In this document: positions 22,200 through 34,075 of the stretch, piece by piece | How the letters are laid out: each line of letters begins with the position of its first letter | Position numbering within the stretch: the first letter of the stretch is position 1 | NCBI RefSeq assembly: GCF_026151205.1 | Contig: NC_087082.1 | Coordinates: 14,479,365-14,543,364, forward strand | Source: Bolinopsis microptera | Lineage: Eukaryota; Ctenophora; Tentaculata; Lobata; Bolinopsidae | Reading direction: 5' to 3' | DNA length: 64,000 nt | The notes under the pieces: generated by a model | Seen by the model: only the letters and a program-made list of their open reading frames with translations | The model's database searches: none | Told to the model about the DNA's origin: nothing | Position numbers and translations under genes: made by a program

Positions 22200-24271
22200 T
22201 TCGTTTTTGTTCTCAGTTAATTGTTCTGAGTTAATTGTTCTGAGTCCATTATTCAACATACTGTGTTGGGTCAGAGAGGTCCTTTCTAAAGTTTACGACT
22301 CCGGATCAATGTGTCCTAATTCCATGAGAAATCTATTTTCGGTAATCATCATTTTTGTTGCTGGTAATTCCGTCACTGGACTATAAATGCACAAAGAGTA
22401 AAGACATAAAATTATCGTAACTTTATTTTCAATAACTTATATATAAGTTACCGTCAATAATAATCTGTTTTGTTTTGAATTCTGTCAGAGAACAAATTCC
22501 ATTTACCCATCGGTGATCATTGTGTGTCTGTAATTGTAGTGCGGTTTTCTAAGATTAGGTTAGCAGTATTCAGCGGTAACACTACTCCTGTCCGACAGTA
22601 CTATTTTCTTGTATTTGAAGTGATATCTCAAATTTGGCACATAGAAATTCACCCAAACTTGCACAAATTATGTGTATTAAAGCTATCTTACTATCTGGAA
22701 AGTTTCAAGAAAATCGTATCGTTGGATCTCCAGATATTTGCCTTGGTACCATTGCAAACCACCGAATTGGAGATATTTTTTGTGTTTAAGGTGATATGTC
22801 AAATTTGGCCCATATAAATTCGCTCAAACTTACACATTATCCGTCCTATAACCATCATACTTGACGGAAAGTTTCAAGAAAATCGTATGGTAGGATCTGA
22901 CATAAACTATTGTCCGAATAACCTATTTTCTGAGTCGGACAGGAGTCGCCCAATCCTAAATTTTATATCACAAAACCATCCAGTTATACTGTCAGCCTGT
23001 ACAGCATACAACTCTGGGTATGTAGTTATGAGGGCAATTTGGCAACTGCAATAAGGATAATGCACTCACAAGATGCACCACGAAGCAGCTGCCGCCATCA
23101 GACACATACCACCACTCACAAATTGTAATATATTGACGCAGTTTGTTAAACAGTATTATAGTCTTACCGTGTTGAAGTGTGTTATTTAAGTGCAATGCTC
23201 ACAACAGCTTCTGTTGTTGATATATTCATATATGATATTAGAGACAAGAAAAAAAGCCATTGTTGGACGTGAGGAGAGTGAGGACTCTAACTTTTAACCT
23301 GAGTGTATCTATGTTAGATGAGGAAACTGTCATTACATTCACAGCGAATGTTTATTTATTATTTATTGTACTGTTTGGAGGCTCGTTACTTGTTACGGTG
23401 GGGATGGGGGGGTGCAAGTTTGTTTTGAAACCTAGCAACCACTTAGTAACCTAGCAACCATGTCAGAACAAACTAGCACGACCTTCCCACCTCCAGTCTT
23501 TACAATAATCTGTTAGTTCCCAAGAACGTCGACTTAAATAGTTTTCACTGCTCCGTCGATGCCTTGATGATTTCGACCTCTATGTTTAGCCTATATTTGG
23601 TTCGGTTTGTTATTACAAGTACAAGCAATCAAATAATCCTGATCATTTTTCTGATGATCAGTAATCTAGATATTCTTTGGTTTGATTCTTGTAGTGTTCC
23701 CGTTTATTGCGAAAATACAAGGAAAAGGCTCTTATCAGAATTATTAAAACAATGCGACTAATAAATAATGTTCCGATCCGGTTATTACATTGTTTGGTAT
23801 TAAAACTTTAAAAGTACAAGCTATTAAATAACCCTGCTCCCTTTCTTCCTGATAATCTAGATATTTCCTAGTTCGGAGCTACAGTTTTACAAGGCCCCCA
23901 GCTGTTAAATGTTGACAGAACCTTCGTCAGTATTTACTGTATAGTAGTGTGGTCTTTGGCCTTACAATTGTGATCCGTCTAATTCCCATTCTTACTGTGT
24001 GCTGACTCCTGGTGGTCCCCAGTTTATATACGGTATTCTGGTATTTCTGTAGAATCGTTATCAGATTATCATGAATCTGATGAAAGTTTTTTATTATAAT
24101 AATGATATTTATTGTTATAGTTACTAGTCTCTAGGTTCATGGCGCAGTCTTCAGAGTTCAGAAGGAGTAACCCGCTCATAACTACTCTGATTTTAATTTA
24201 CTTGCTTGCTAGAAAAGTTATCTTATCTGTGGTAAATGTGATGCAGAGTCAGACATTTAATCGTTTTTCAG
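22101..24271. other. Intron without further supported exons
   Basis: Apart from the junction repeat and the inverted-repeat element it shows only short isolated open frames, for example at 23260-23454, without splice signals or family resemblance. Confidence 0.5.
22545..22960. mobile_element. Inverted-repeat element with internal duplication
   Basis: The left side carries ACTACTCCTGTCCGACAG and the right side its complement CTGAGTCGGACAGGAGT, about 350 bp apart. Inside lies a diverged direct duplication of about 120 bp (22612 and 22789; both contain TTTCAAGAAAATCGTAT and TCAAATTTGGC). It resembles an old non-autonomous element. No target duplication was identified. Confidence 0.5.
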
Positions 24272-24331
24272 TTTTTGAAAAGAGTAGAGAAGGAGTCAAG
24301 TAAGGAAGGAAAAGAGCAGAGGAAGAAAGTG
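24272..24331 (+). CDS. 20-codon coding exon, lysine/glutamate-rich
   Basis: The acceptor AATCGTTTTTCAG| is strong and the donor GTG|GTGAGA is good. It is phase 0 on both sides and reads FLKRVEKESSKEGKEQRKKV. This charged, helical-looking peptide would extend the preceding exon (SGSIR then FLKRV). It is the last member of the ten-exon chain that joins to 341 open codons. Confidence 0.6.
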
Positions 24332-24388
24332 GTGAGATGTGAGCTTTGTATCGTGTGGTATTTGTGTTTGTGTCCAGGTTTTACTTTC

Positions 24389-24508
24389 TGTTACTGAGTG
24401 TTACTGAGTGTTACTGAGTGTTACTGAGTGTTACTGAGTGTTACTGAGTGTTACTGAGTGTTACTGAGTGTTACTGAGTGTTACTGAGTGTTACTGAGTG
24501 TTACTGAG
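24389..24508. repeat. 10-bp TGTTACTGAG array, about 12 copies
   Basis: Exact tandem copies of TGTTACTGAG, starting 58 bp after the preceding exon's donor. Confidence 0.95.
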
Positions 24509-25108
24509 TTTTACTTTCTGTTACTGAGTGTGATTCTCTATTATACTTAACAAACTGTTCGCTGATGTGGACAGTATATAAGAATTGTTATCACCACCAG
24601 ATTCAGTGGGGGTTGTTGCCCTCTTGCTGTAGATTCTTAAAGAGTTGAGGACGGTTAAGAATATCAGAATGATTTCGCCGTTAATTTGGTAATGATTGGA
24701 AACAAATTGGAGTTTAACCAGGATCGCGTGGTCTTGATAAACGGGCCTGGCGGCGTGTTCTATCAGTTCAAATAGACGGGTTCAATTGCACTTCACTGTA
24801 AAAGACACGTTTCGGGGGACAAACTAAAAACGCTGAACAAGCTATGAAAACCCGCATTGAGAATGTCCGATAAAGGATTTATTAGACTATTTATAAAAAT
24901 AAATAGTGCAAGATTTGCATTCGTTTCTTCAGAATTTGTATTTTTACTTCCTCGTGCAGTTACGAGATCCTCTATTCTTCTATAACACACTAGAATGTCC
25001 TATTATAGCACACTAGAGTGTCCTATAGCACCCCCACGTCAGTAGTAATCAGGCTTCTATAACTACCAGTGGGGTGAGTTGCCCCTCTCGTGGTACTGTT
25101 ACTCATTG

Positions 25109-25387
25109 TTAGGGTCGGAGGAACAGACGGGCCATGACTCGAGCCGTGGCAGCTCTCACGAACAGTCACGAAGTGCTAAACAGGCTGAAAACAGAGTGCC
25201 AAGGACACGGATTTTCGCGTTTCACGTCTTTTGATTGAAAAGCGTGACTAGCAGTTTTCACGGATTCCTTTCACAATTCCCTAACCACACAACATGAAAA
25301 CTGACGTGAAAACCTTCATGACCTCTAAACATACTGCGTGACTCGAATCGTGAGAGTTGTCAGGGCTCGAGTCTGTTCCGACCCTAA
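25109..25387. mobile_element. MITE with TTAGGGTCGGA termini, about 279 bp
   Basis: The ends read TTAGGGTCGGAGGAACAGAC and GTCTGTTCCGACCCTAA, so they are inverted with one 3-bp indel. The inner arms (CGAGCCGTGGCAGCTCTCACGA against TCGTGAGAGTTGTCAGG) also pair. The termini permit a TA target duplication, as for Tc1/mariner-type elements. There is no coding frame. Confidence 0.65.
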
Positions 25388-25472
25388 AAGAGACAGGCAA
25401 TTGGAGCCTCAAGGGGTGTTGCTGTTGTTTTGATCTGCTAAAAGTGGGACGCTAACTCAAACTATAGTGAGT

Positions 25473-25603
25473 GTCACCATCGCGGGGTTGTGACTCTTGA
25501 TCGGAAGGCCTTCATAATTACATTTTCATCGTGATGAATCGACCAGAAATTCAAATTATGAGAGCCTACCAACCAATGGTCAAGACCCCGCGATGCTGGT
25601 GAC
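25473..25603. mobile_element. Short inverted-repeat element, about 131 bp
   Basis: The left arm GTCACCATCGCGGGGTTGTGA pairs imperfectly with the right arm TCAAGACCCCGCGATGCTGG followed by TGAC. The interior is about 80 bp. This looks like a small MITE or a remnant. Confidence 0.55.
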
Positions 25604-25915
25604 TTAACATTAACAAAACGCTGACCAGAATCTCTAATAATACTGTTTTTCAAGCTTTGATCATGGCGGCTGCGCTTCTAAACGGGCCTGCGAATTCAAT
25701 AACTGAATAATTAAAATAATTAAGAATATCGGATAAAATATTTATTTTGTTAACGTTAACGGCAAGCTTTCACGATCATGATAAGCAATAAGCGTTTTTA
25801 ATACAAAGTGCTACATAATACTCATAGAAAACACTTTAAGGCCAGAGAAGACCCAAAATAGTCTTGATATGCATGATAAGATAACTTCTGCATCTCACGC
25901 TCAAATGAGATACTC

Positions 25916-26057
25916 CTAGGCGCGCCGATGTGTCCCTAGTATGTGCTGATATTCACCCTGATCTCGTAATTCAATGTCAACATTAGGGTGAATATCATCA
26001 CATACTACTACTTGTTCCTATACTAGGGATCACACATCGGAACCGGGAGCGCCCAGG
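25916..26057. mobile_element. Inverted-repeat element, about 140 bp
   Basis: The arms CCTAGGCGCGCCGATGTGT and ACACATCGG...GCGCCCAGG pair, as do the inner arms GATATTCACCCT and AGGGTGAATATC. It is the third palindromic element within 1 kb, which makes this a MITE cluster. Confidence 0.6.
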
Positions 26058-26371
26058 AAGCAACCTTTGTTTACATAAACACAGTGGATAGATAATTTTA
26101 TCAGTTGTTGTCTTGTCTTGTATACATTCTAGGATGTGGTTATTTGCTTGCTGCTGTTATTTGTGAATCGTTTTGTTTATAGTTTTACAGCTTTTGGAAC
26201 GATTACAGGGTTTGGTTAAACCATTTTCATGTTTGCTTGTAAGTTCTATTGTAACCGTCTGAACTACATAGCTTTATTTTAGCCTTCTTTTTAAATTTGT
26301 GTAACAACCAGCTTTAGATTAGGTATAGGAATCAACAATCTGGTGGATTCGTGTTATAGAGTAGTGTAATA

Positions 26372-26447
26372 GAGTCTCATGATTTGATAGTTCTTTCATT
26401 AAAATTTGTGATTGTTCCTGAATGGACTCAGTGAGGACAGATTCTAA
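26372..26447. repeat. Dispersed repeat, copy 1 (partner at 51142)
   Basis: GAGTCTCATGATTTGATAGT through CTCAGTGAGGACAGATTC matches 51142-51214 with a handful of substitutions over about 75 bp, in the same orientation. Confidence 0.8.
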
Positions 26448-26533
26448 TGGAAATGAATAGCTGAATAACGTATCGACATCTCTACGTCATACTCATATTC
26501 TCAAATTATTTGTTATATAGTAGTGTTGAAAGT

Positions 26534-26569
26534 ATTAAAGTTGAAAGTTTTGATACTTTCAACTTTAAT
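26534..26569. repeat. Perfect 15-bp hairpin
   Basis: ATTAAAGTTGAAAGT and ACTTTCAACTTTAAT enclose a 6-base loop. No T-run or gene end gives it a clear role. It may be a decayed element. Confidence 0.7.
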
Positions 26570-26747
26570 AGTCTATTCAGAAACAATCAGAAATTTGAAT
26601 GGAAGAACTATGGAATCAACAATGATATTCCACCTTTTTGCAATGGTACCAGAGATTTCGGATGAGAACTTTTGAACGCTTTCTAAATGTTTCCTATTCT
26701 ACAACCGACTGGTCATTGGTTACCTCTCCTTATATGGGCATCACGTG

Positions 26748-26947
26748 TCACTGGTTACCTATTTAATGACTCATTAACTGGTTACCTATTTAATGACTCA
26801 TTAACTGGTTACCTATTTAATGACTCATTAACTGGTTACCTATTTAATGACTCATTAACTGGTTACCTATTTAATGACTCATTAACTGGTTACCTATTTA
26901 ATGACTCATTAACTGGTTACCTATTTAATGACTCATTAACTGGTTAC
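26748..26947. repeat. 27-bp minisatellite, about 7-8 copies
   Basis: The unit GGTTACCTATTTAATGACTC plus ATTAACT is almost invariant. Because 27 is a multiple of three, a periodic open frame crosses it. I treat that frame as an artefact. Confidence 0.95.
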
Positions 26948-28393
26948 CGAACCTTAAAACAAGTATATAGTTTCATGTGAGAGGTGACTATCAGGTGGCT
27001 TATGAGTATTGCACTCACTGGAGCACTGGGACCTGTACGACATAATATTATAGTTATACTGCACCCAACCTAATACCTACACCACATATTATAGTTATAC
27101 TGCACCCAACCTAAGAGTCATAGTGCATTCCACGAGGATAGCTGTAGTCTACCAAATATTTGACTAATATCATACTACGCTCTACACAGTCTTAGTCCGA
27201 CACATTAGATATACATTACGCGAGGGTACCACTACCCTGACGTTATAACGTTTAGATGGTGAGTAATGACTCTCCACCCATGACATCAATACAGCATTCC
27301 AGCGGTCCCGACATGGCAACCATGATTAATTTAATACATACAAATCCAATTTACCAGGTCCGCTCTGAAAAAATGAACTGATGACACACTAAGATACAAA
27401 TTATTGCGGCTTTCGTGCTTTTGTGGCAAGCGGTTAAGGGCGGTCCCTTGCGGTGAACGACATCCCGAAACTCTGGATAACAATCGTCTAATTGTAACGC
27501 TCAATGTTTTCTAGTTATTTGCAGTTTAATCCAATCTATCGCTTTTTGCGCATAATAACGTGGCACGTGCGTTGCCTTGTCAACTCTGCAGGTGGTTGTG
27601 AAACTCATGACAAATCACAAACTGTTGTTGGAAGTATAAGGGTTGCGGGAATACAGTCAAACCACACGGTTATCAGGGAACAGTACACCCCCACAAGAGT
27701 GACTGTAATTATAACAGAGGCATTAGTGCATTACCACAGTAGTAGTAGTAGTAGTTGTGGTGGATAGGTACTGCATTAAATCTTTCACCATCTTATTGTA
27801 TATTGTAATAGAATACCCTGGATTTCCATTATCGTTTGGAGAGTTGCTTTCTTGTCGCGACTGTGAAACTTTAATGTTAGATGATCGGTTTAAGAAACTG
27901 TGACAATCAATGTGATATAAAGAGGTCGCGTTTTGTCGCTGTAGTTGTTATGCTGGCAGTGCAACAAATAATGGAAGTTGTAATTGTGGCAATTCGGTAA
28001 TCTGCCGATGGTCACATATAACGCACGATGTTCACTTAAGGCACAGTTGAGACACATAAATGTAATGAAAGTTTTAATGGAAGTTGTAATGGAAGTTCAA
28101 AGTTGTAATGGAAGTTGTAATGGAAGTGGCACGTCATTTCATTATCTTATTGATTAAGCCCACAACAGTCTAGTTCAGAGATTGGTATCAAGTTCCTGTG
28201 TATTAACGTCTGGTACCTGCAATAACACAGGGTCTCCGTAACTCTGTATCCCTGTTGTTACACCTGGAGGTATTCGTGAACAGTGAACACGGGCTGAAGG
28301 TTTAACCATGTGACGTCACATGGTTTTAACAGTGAGGCCCCCTCTCTATGGTTGTTCCGTGTCTCTGTGTTTTGTTGGGTAGCATAGTTCCGG

Positions 28394-28675
28394 CTGTCTT
28401 TTAGAGGTCCTGTTTAGAGGTCCTGTTTAGAGGTCCTGTCTTTTAGAGGTCCTGTCTTTTAGAGGTCCTGTCTTTTAGAGGTCCTGTCTTTTAGAGGTCC
28501 TGTCTTTTAGAGGTCCTGTCTTTTAGAGGTCCTGTCTTTTAGAGGTCCTTTTAGAGGTCCTTTTAGATGTCCTGTTTTAGAGGTCCTGTTTTAGAGGTCC
28601 TGTTAGAGGTCCTGTCTTTTAGAGGTCCTGTCTTTTAGAGGTCCTGTTTAGAGGTCCTGTCTTTTAGAGGTCCTG
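28394..28675. repeat. 16-bp TCTTTTAGAGGTCCTG array with shortened units
   Basis: About 17 copies, some losing CT or TCTT. It ends next to TCTTTTTGCAGG, an acceptor-like site at about 28700. The pyrimidine-rich TTTTAG inside each unit is a weak acceptor-like motif. Confidence 0.92.
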
Positions 28676-30671
28676 TGTGTTCATCTCTGTCTTTTTGCAG
28701 GCTCTCTACTTCACGATTTTAACACTTTCTGACCTCCACATTCTGACCTTTTCGCATTCGTTTAGAATTACGAATATAGGATTCTTAAGAGAAGGATGCA
28801 GTTTAAAATGGTATATGGAAACTATCTCTACCTCAGACTATCAGTAGTTCGGCATCTTGGTTACTACATTTCTCATCATATGACGTCACACATATGACGT
28901 CACAAGGTTTAACACTCCCCTTCTTCCGCATGATTGTTCTGTGTCCCTGTCCCTGGTTTTGCCGGGTAGACTGCTGCTTAGAGGTATCCAAGTTGGTTAG
29001 TGTTCACCTTTTTGTCAGCTCTCCTCCCACGATGTTGTGCACTTAATTCAGATGCCGAGCTTTATTTGCGCCCTCAGAGTTAGGAGTTGATAGGATTTAG
29101 AACCGCGAAGGATTAAGTTATAGCTTTACAGTTGAGTGCGTGTGATGCGAAGTGAGATTCCGGAAGGATTCGTTATATAGTTGCTGAGAAGTGTAGTTAC
29201 TAAGACAAAGAAATAAATATGGGAATGAGGGGAACCTCGCGTCACCTCACTAAGTTGGACTATAAGTTATCTCTAGTTCACACTATTGTGAAATGTGAAT
29301 ACTGTCTGGAATTTGTCAGCAATGTGCGTGACGTATAAGTTCCTATTCATTGTCCTTTATCACATTTACATGTTCGTTAGTCTAATTTAGACCTACTCGA
29401 GTCATAATATTGAGAATGTTCGCGGTTTTCCCACATTTCAGCTTGTCTGACTTGTCTGAACTTGTTCACGTAGATTTATGCTTGTATGGCATTGTTTTGA
29501 CCCTGTTGCCCTATATTTAAGCTTTCTGCTTTTCTTTTGCTCTTGTCTGACGACCTCGTTAAATACTGCTTCTTTGGAACTTGTATAATTGTGTTTCTTT
29601 TATTCACAATTTTTCGCGAGTTTCATTTTCAGATACGCCAGGGGACATTTAATACCCATGTAAATTGTAAAATGTGAATTTTATCAACAAGATTAGATTC
29701 TCTATTTTAAATCCGGGTATGACGGTGAATCAACAATCTTTGTTTTTCCGTTTATGATTTAAAATACTTTTAAACTTCAAAAGTATTTTAAATTTAAGTT
29801 ATTTAACGGACACACACTGTGCAATGCCAGTATCAAATTCAATGAATGTAAATCATCAAACATGTAATTACTGTAGCTTAGTTGTGATTGTTGCCCACCC
29901 ACGCTGCTCTCACACTGTCCTGTGACTTGAATTCTCATCTGAAGACTTGAACTCACATAATGAAATAAAAGTTAGATCACAACTCGTGAAACATATTTGA
30001 GTGGGCAAATCCGCGGCCGGACAGATTCTCAGTCACTTTGTCACCACCCTCCTAGTAGCTCTGTGACATTACTTCTCATATAACGCGGACATCACTTGTG
30101 CTTGTTCTGCCTAACAAGCAGTCTGACTCGTTGTAAAAATTGTTGATTGTTTAGAACTACTTGCCGCTGGATTACATGCCATTCCACTGCTGACTTTAAC
30201 TGACTGTATCGGAGGAAGGTTGCCAAGAGGGGGCCGGCTTTTTCAACATGCTCTCTGAACTGTTATTTAACATATTATTTCCTTTAGTCGTTACTATGCG
30301 TCCGGTCCTTTCCAGCCACTCTTTAGTAACAAATTTCTCACCCTATTTATTATGTTTGATTTGTTATATTCGCATTTGGGTACGGTTTTTAAACACTAAA
30401 ACATCCATGATTGTGGTAACATGAGCCTTTCCATGATCTGTAATTAATAGTATTAGAATGATCACCGCAAAAATGCCACACTTTGTATTTATAGTAAGAC
30501 CGGAGGAGTGGGGCTAATGCTGCTCTGACATTTGATATCTTACTGATCTGTTGTTTTGTACGTGTACATTGTAGTTATAGTTATATAGTTTACATAGTCT
30601 GTTTAGCTGTAGTTTTTAGATGTATCACCCCGCTGCTTCACAGGTTCTGTAAATGAGAGGAGGATCAGTAC

Positions 30672-32519
30672 ATGGCACACAAATATGCGGAGAATCTGAA
30701 CTCTAAGAACTACGTTGGTAAGAGCAGGAGGAAGCAGCTAAATGTGGACCCCTCAGTGGACACCAGTACCCCTAGTGATGAGCCACCCTCCACCTCCAAA
30801 CCAGAGTCCACCAGTGTGTTTAAGAAACTCAAGATCAAGAAGTCCAGGTCACCGTACAGAAGCAGACCTATCAGTTTCACCCCCTCTTCAAGGTTTGAGA
30901 GGAGGAGCAGTGGAGAGGGTGAAGTTGTGAGAACTCCACCGTCTCCGAAGAAGAGTAATAAAAACAAGGTCAAAGCTAGGTGGAGGAATGTGATGCGTAA
31001 TGGGGGTAGCAAGCGCTCTAGTAACCACAGTAACCACAGTAACCGCAGTAACCACAGTAACCATAGTAACAACAGTAACTGTAGTAACCGGAGAAACCGT
31101 ACTGATGAACTGATAGGGCTGCTCTTGACAGCATCCGTTCAGAAAGCTAACACTACCCCAGAAACAAGTACACCCCAAGCTTCCTTAGGACCTGACATTT
31201 TGATCAGTGGGGCCCACTCTAAAAGTCTTGATGGAAATTTCCCTGTATCAGAAGTGCGTGGAGATGCGTTTGATTTTGAGGATCAGATCAGTCTGGAGAA
31301 GATCAGTCTGAGAGAGGCAGCGAGCGCTGAACGGCTGGATCTCTCTTTAGATGATCTCTTCTCTGCTATTGATGTATCCCCTGACATTCCTAACACAGAG
31401 GAATCTTCACCAGATAAGGAAGGTACTCATATGTTCACCCAAACTATAACAGAGCCCACCAACTACAATGAAAATGTGGATAAATTCAACTCAAAAGCGG
31501 AATCCTCGGATACAGGAGTACAAACGGATCTCGTTCAATTTCAAAAAGACGTGGAATCTACTCCAGCAGAAATAGTTCCTGTAGAAGATCCGAAGAAATG
31601 TGTTCAGTCCTTTACTCAAACTGAATCTTTGGAACAACAGAGCTTTCCTAACGAGGAACTGTACAAACTGGATATTCCATCTCAGTCACTCATCAACAAA
31701 TCTAACGCTCATATTCAAACTCAGGAAATTGAAATTGAAACGAAGGAGAGTTCAACAGAAACCTTGGAACCCTCTCCAGCTGTGATTGAAACAAGTTTTG
31801 CCGAGACAAGTTTTGCCGAGACCCATTTCGTGAATGTCGGGCTCGACCCTATTGAAGAAATTCTTATAAATGGTGAGTTGAAGGAGACCAAACCTATTCA
31901 AAGGAATGTGAGTGTCGGACTTGATCCGGTTCAGGAAATTCTCATAAATGGTGACTTGAAAGAGACAGAACTATATCAGAAAAACGTTAGCGTGAGTGTT
32001 GGGCTTGACCCCGTTCAAGAAATTCTCATAAATGGTGACTTGAAGGAGACAGAACCTTGTCAGAAAAATGTTAGCGTGAGTGTTGGGCTTGACCCCGTTC
32101 AAGAAATTCTCATAAATGGTGACTTGAAAGAGACAAAACCTTGTCAGAAAAATGTTAGCGTGAGTGTTGGGCTTGACCCCGTTCAAGAAATTCTCATAAA
32201 TGGTGACTTGAAAGAGACAGAACCTTGTCAGAAAGTTGCAAGTTCTGAAACTTCAAAAACTTCAGAGTTGGACCTTTCAGAGAAAGCTTTATTGAACGGC
32301 AAAGGTCAGGTTAGTGTGCAACTAAAATCCGAAAAATCAGAAGAGGAAGAAACCCGAATACTTCTCAGCGGGCTCAGTGAGAAGGTCTCAAAGGGGGATG
32401 ATAGTGGACGTAAAGAGCCTTCAATAAAGACTGACTTGAAAGATACTGCAAAGGTAACTGAGATAACTCTCTCTGAACCCCAACAAACAGTGGACTCCAA
32501 CATCGAGACTGAAGATGAG
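30672..32519 (+). CDS. Large ATG-initiated exon (616 codons), disordered protein with TQT/VQT motifs and 29-31-residue repeats
   Basis: The ATG at 30672 (GTACATGG context) follows an in-frame TGA at about 30654, so it starts a protein. The acceptor-like CTGCTTCACAG just upstream would then end a 5' UTR intron or accept a trans-spliced leader. The frame ends at the donor GAG|GTTAGT in phase 0. In order it shows a basic N-terminus (about 1-110, with VFKKLKIKKSRSPYR and KKSNKNKVKARWR) and an Asn/Ser/His run (about 116-140). A predicted helix (LDLSLDDLFSAID) follows, then the motifs MFTQT, TGVQTD, SFTQTES and HIQTQE. Last comes a set of five repeats around VGLDPVQEILINGDLKE (about 390-530). The repeats are nearly identical at DNA level. 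TQT/VQTD resemble LC8 dynein light chain sites. No enzyme domain is seen. It is probably an alternative N-terminus of the downstream formin, or else a separate gene. Confidence 0.8.
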
Positions 32520-33320
32520 GTTAGTATTTCGTTACTATAGCTTACAATTAGTGTAATCGTAATTAATCAATACCATAGTAAGTCAGTATTATCGTTACGA
32601 GTAAGTTGAATTGTTAAAAGTTGGTATATATTGATCGCATATGTTAAGTTTTAACTTTTGATAACTTAACATTAAGCGTACTAAATGAAACAAATTACTG
32701 TTTGGACGTACGTTACAATTTAGAAGTATCAACTTGTCCGAATCCTGAAAGGTGTGTTACGTTTATAAACACATACGTTTCGATACTATCTGCAACAAAT
32801 GTTAAAAGGGTTTATTCGGGGTCCTCAAAGTAACGTTTATTGATAATTCCTCTTAATTTCTCTCGGTCCTTCATTCCAGTCGAACCCACCAGGTCGTTTG
32901 ACTATCCAGAGATCAATACTTCAAAATTTTTATCCCGATTGTTTGCTGACTGCATACCTTCACTGTGGTTTGAATTTCTTTTAATTAATTAGAACCTCCC
33001 GTTCCAGTAATAGGGCAGCGGAGGCCAGGTTCCAAGGTACTACAGGCGACCACTTTCCAATTGGTGTGGGAATTTGTTGGCTGAAAAATATTTGATACAT
33101 TCATTTGTAGAAGTAGCAAACTTGAAACCTCGGATTATGCGAAAAGAGTTACTTGTTGCGCGGAAATCAGCGCCCACAATTTTTCATTGCCACCATCATA
33201 TCACAAACCTTCTTCAGATGGTATTAAAACTCAGCAGAATATTATTCCCGCCATGCAATTTATAATATTGGTTAAAATGCTGAGTTTCTTAAAACTCATA
33301 GTAACGGTTCTTTATTTCAG
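32520..33320. other. Intron
   Basis: An 801-bp intron lies between the large exon and the 30-nt microexon. It starts GTTAGT and ends TTCTTTATTTCAG. One 63-codon open frame (33074-33265) lies inside without splice support. Confidence 0.55.
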
Positions 33321-33350
33321 AAATCAGTGAAGAGAAAGAGTGTTCTCGCG
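33321..33350 (+). CDS. 30-nt coding microexon KSVKRKSVLA
   Basis: The acceptor GGTTCTTTATTTCAG| and the donor GCG|GTAAGC are both good and enclose ten basic codons, KSVKRKSVLA, in phase 0 on both sides. It would extend the 616-codon exon (TEDE then KSVKRKSVLA), and its phase would join the formin exon at 61728 (KVPKNLGRW). RKS is the sort of site basophilic kinases use, which is speculative. The main doubt is its small size. Confidence 0.5.
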
Positions 33351-34075
33351 GTAAGCGAACATTTAATTTAATTTCATTTATAGTCCGTTAAAATTGAGTT
33401 ATTGTTAAAATTAAGTTATTGTTAAAATTACGTTATTGTTAGGGTACGCGACAATTTACCTCGTGAATACAGAAAATTAAATGTGGTAAATAAGAAATTT
33501 AACACTATGAGTATGAGATTATTGTTAAACATGTACTTACAGTGACCCTAAGTATAAATAGTAAATATTGACGATTCCACACGTTATTTCAAAATCTCAT
33601 CGCGGCTTTTCCTCAGCGTGACTTTTTACGTAAACTTCTCACGGCGCGAACACAGAAGCAAGCGATCCTTGTAACATCATGAATTATTCCCAATATTTCT
33701 GATGAATACTGATTGGGTTGAGGAGCGCTCTAATACTTTACATACAAACTAATTGAGTTGATTGTGATTGCATGTTTGTGGCTCTCTGCTACATGATAAT
33801 AACTGTAACTCTAACATTTTCCCTTGATGATCTCTTCCCAGCTGCCTTGTGCTTATCGTTTATACAGTATATACTTATAGTACGTATGGTAATTTTACTT
33901 TATAATGGTTGCAATTTAATAATGCAGCTGTGTCACACCATCTTGCGAAAACGTTTTCTATTCGACCTTAATGAAATCTAAGTTTTCTCGAGAGAAACAG
34001 ATATCGAATGCACGTGTACCGTGTATCATGAAGCGTGCAGTATGGACCGCGTGTCAATATGTGCAGGATACTGTG

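Larger units (their letters stand above)
24332..30671. other. Intergenic or intronic region with MITEs and arrays
   Basis: Six kilobases contain a 10-bp array, three inverted-repeat elements (25109-26057), a perfect hairpin, a 27-bp array and a 16-bp array. Two possible microexons (27592-27633 and 29633-29659) are discussed in the findings. The region just before 30672 may hold a promoter or a 5' UTR splice acceptor. Confidence 0.45.

Noticed and set aside
27415..27475. tRNA-like stretch (GTGGCAAGCGGTTAAGGGCG)
   Set aside because: It looks like an A box followed by a poor B box, but no cloverleaf could be built by eye. It may be a decayed SINE head.
28703..28852. Frame after CTTTTTGCAG (ALYFTILTLSDLHILTFSHS)
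   Set aside because: The acceptor looks good but there is no convincing donor. The sequence is unlike its neighbours, and the adjacent 16-bp array explains the pyrimidine tract.
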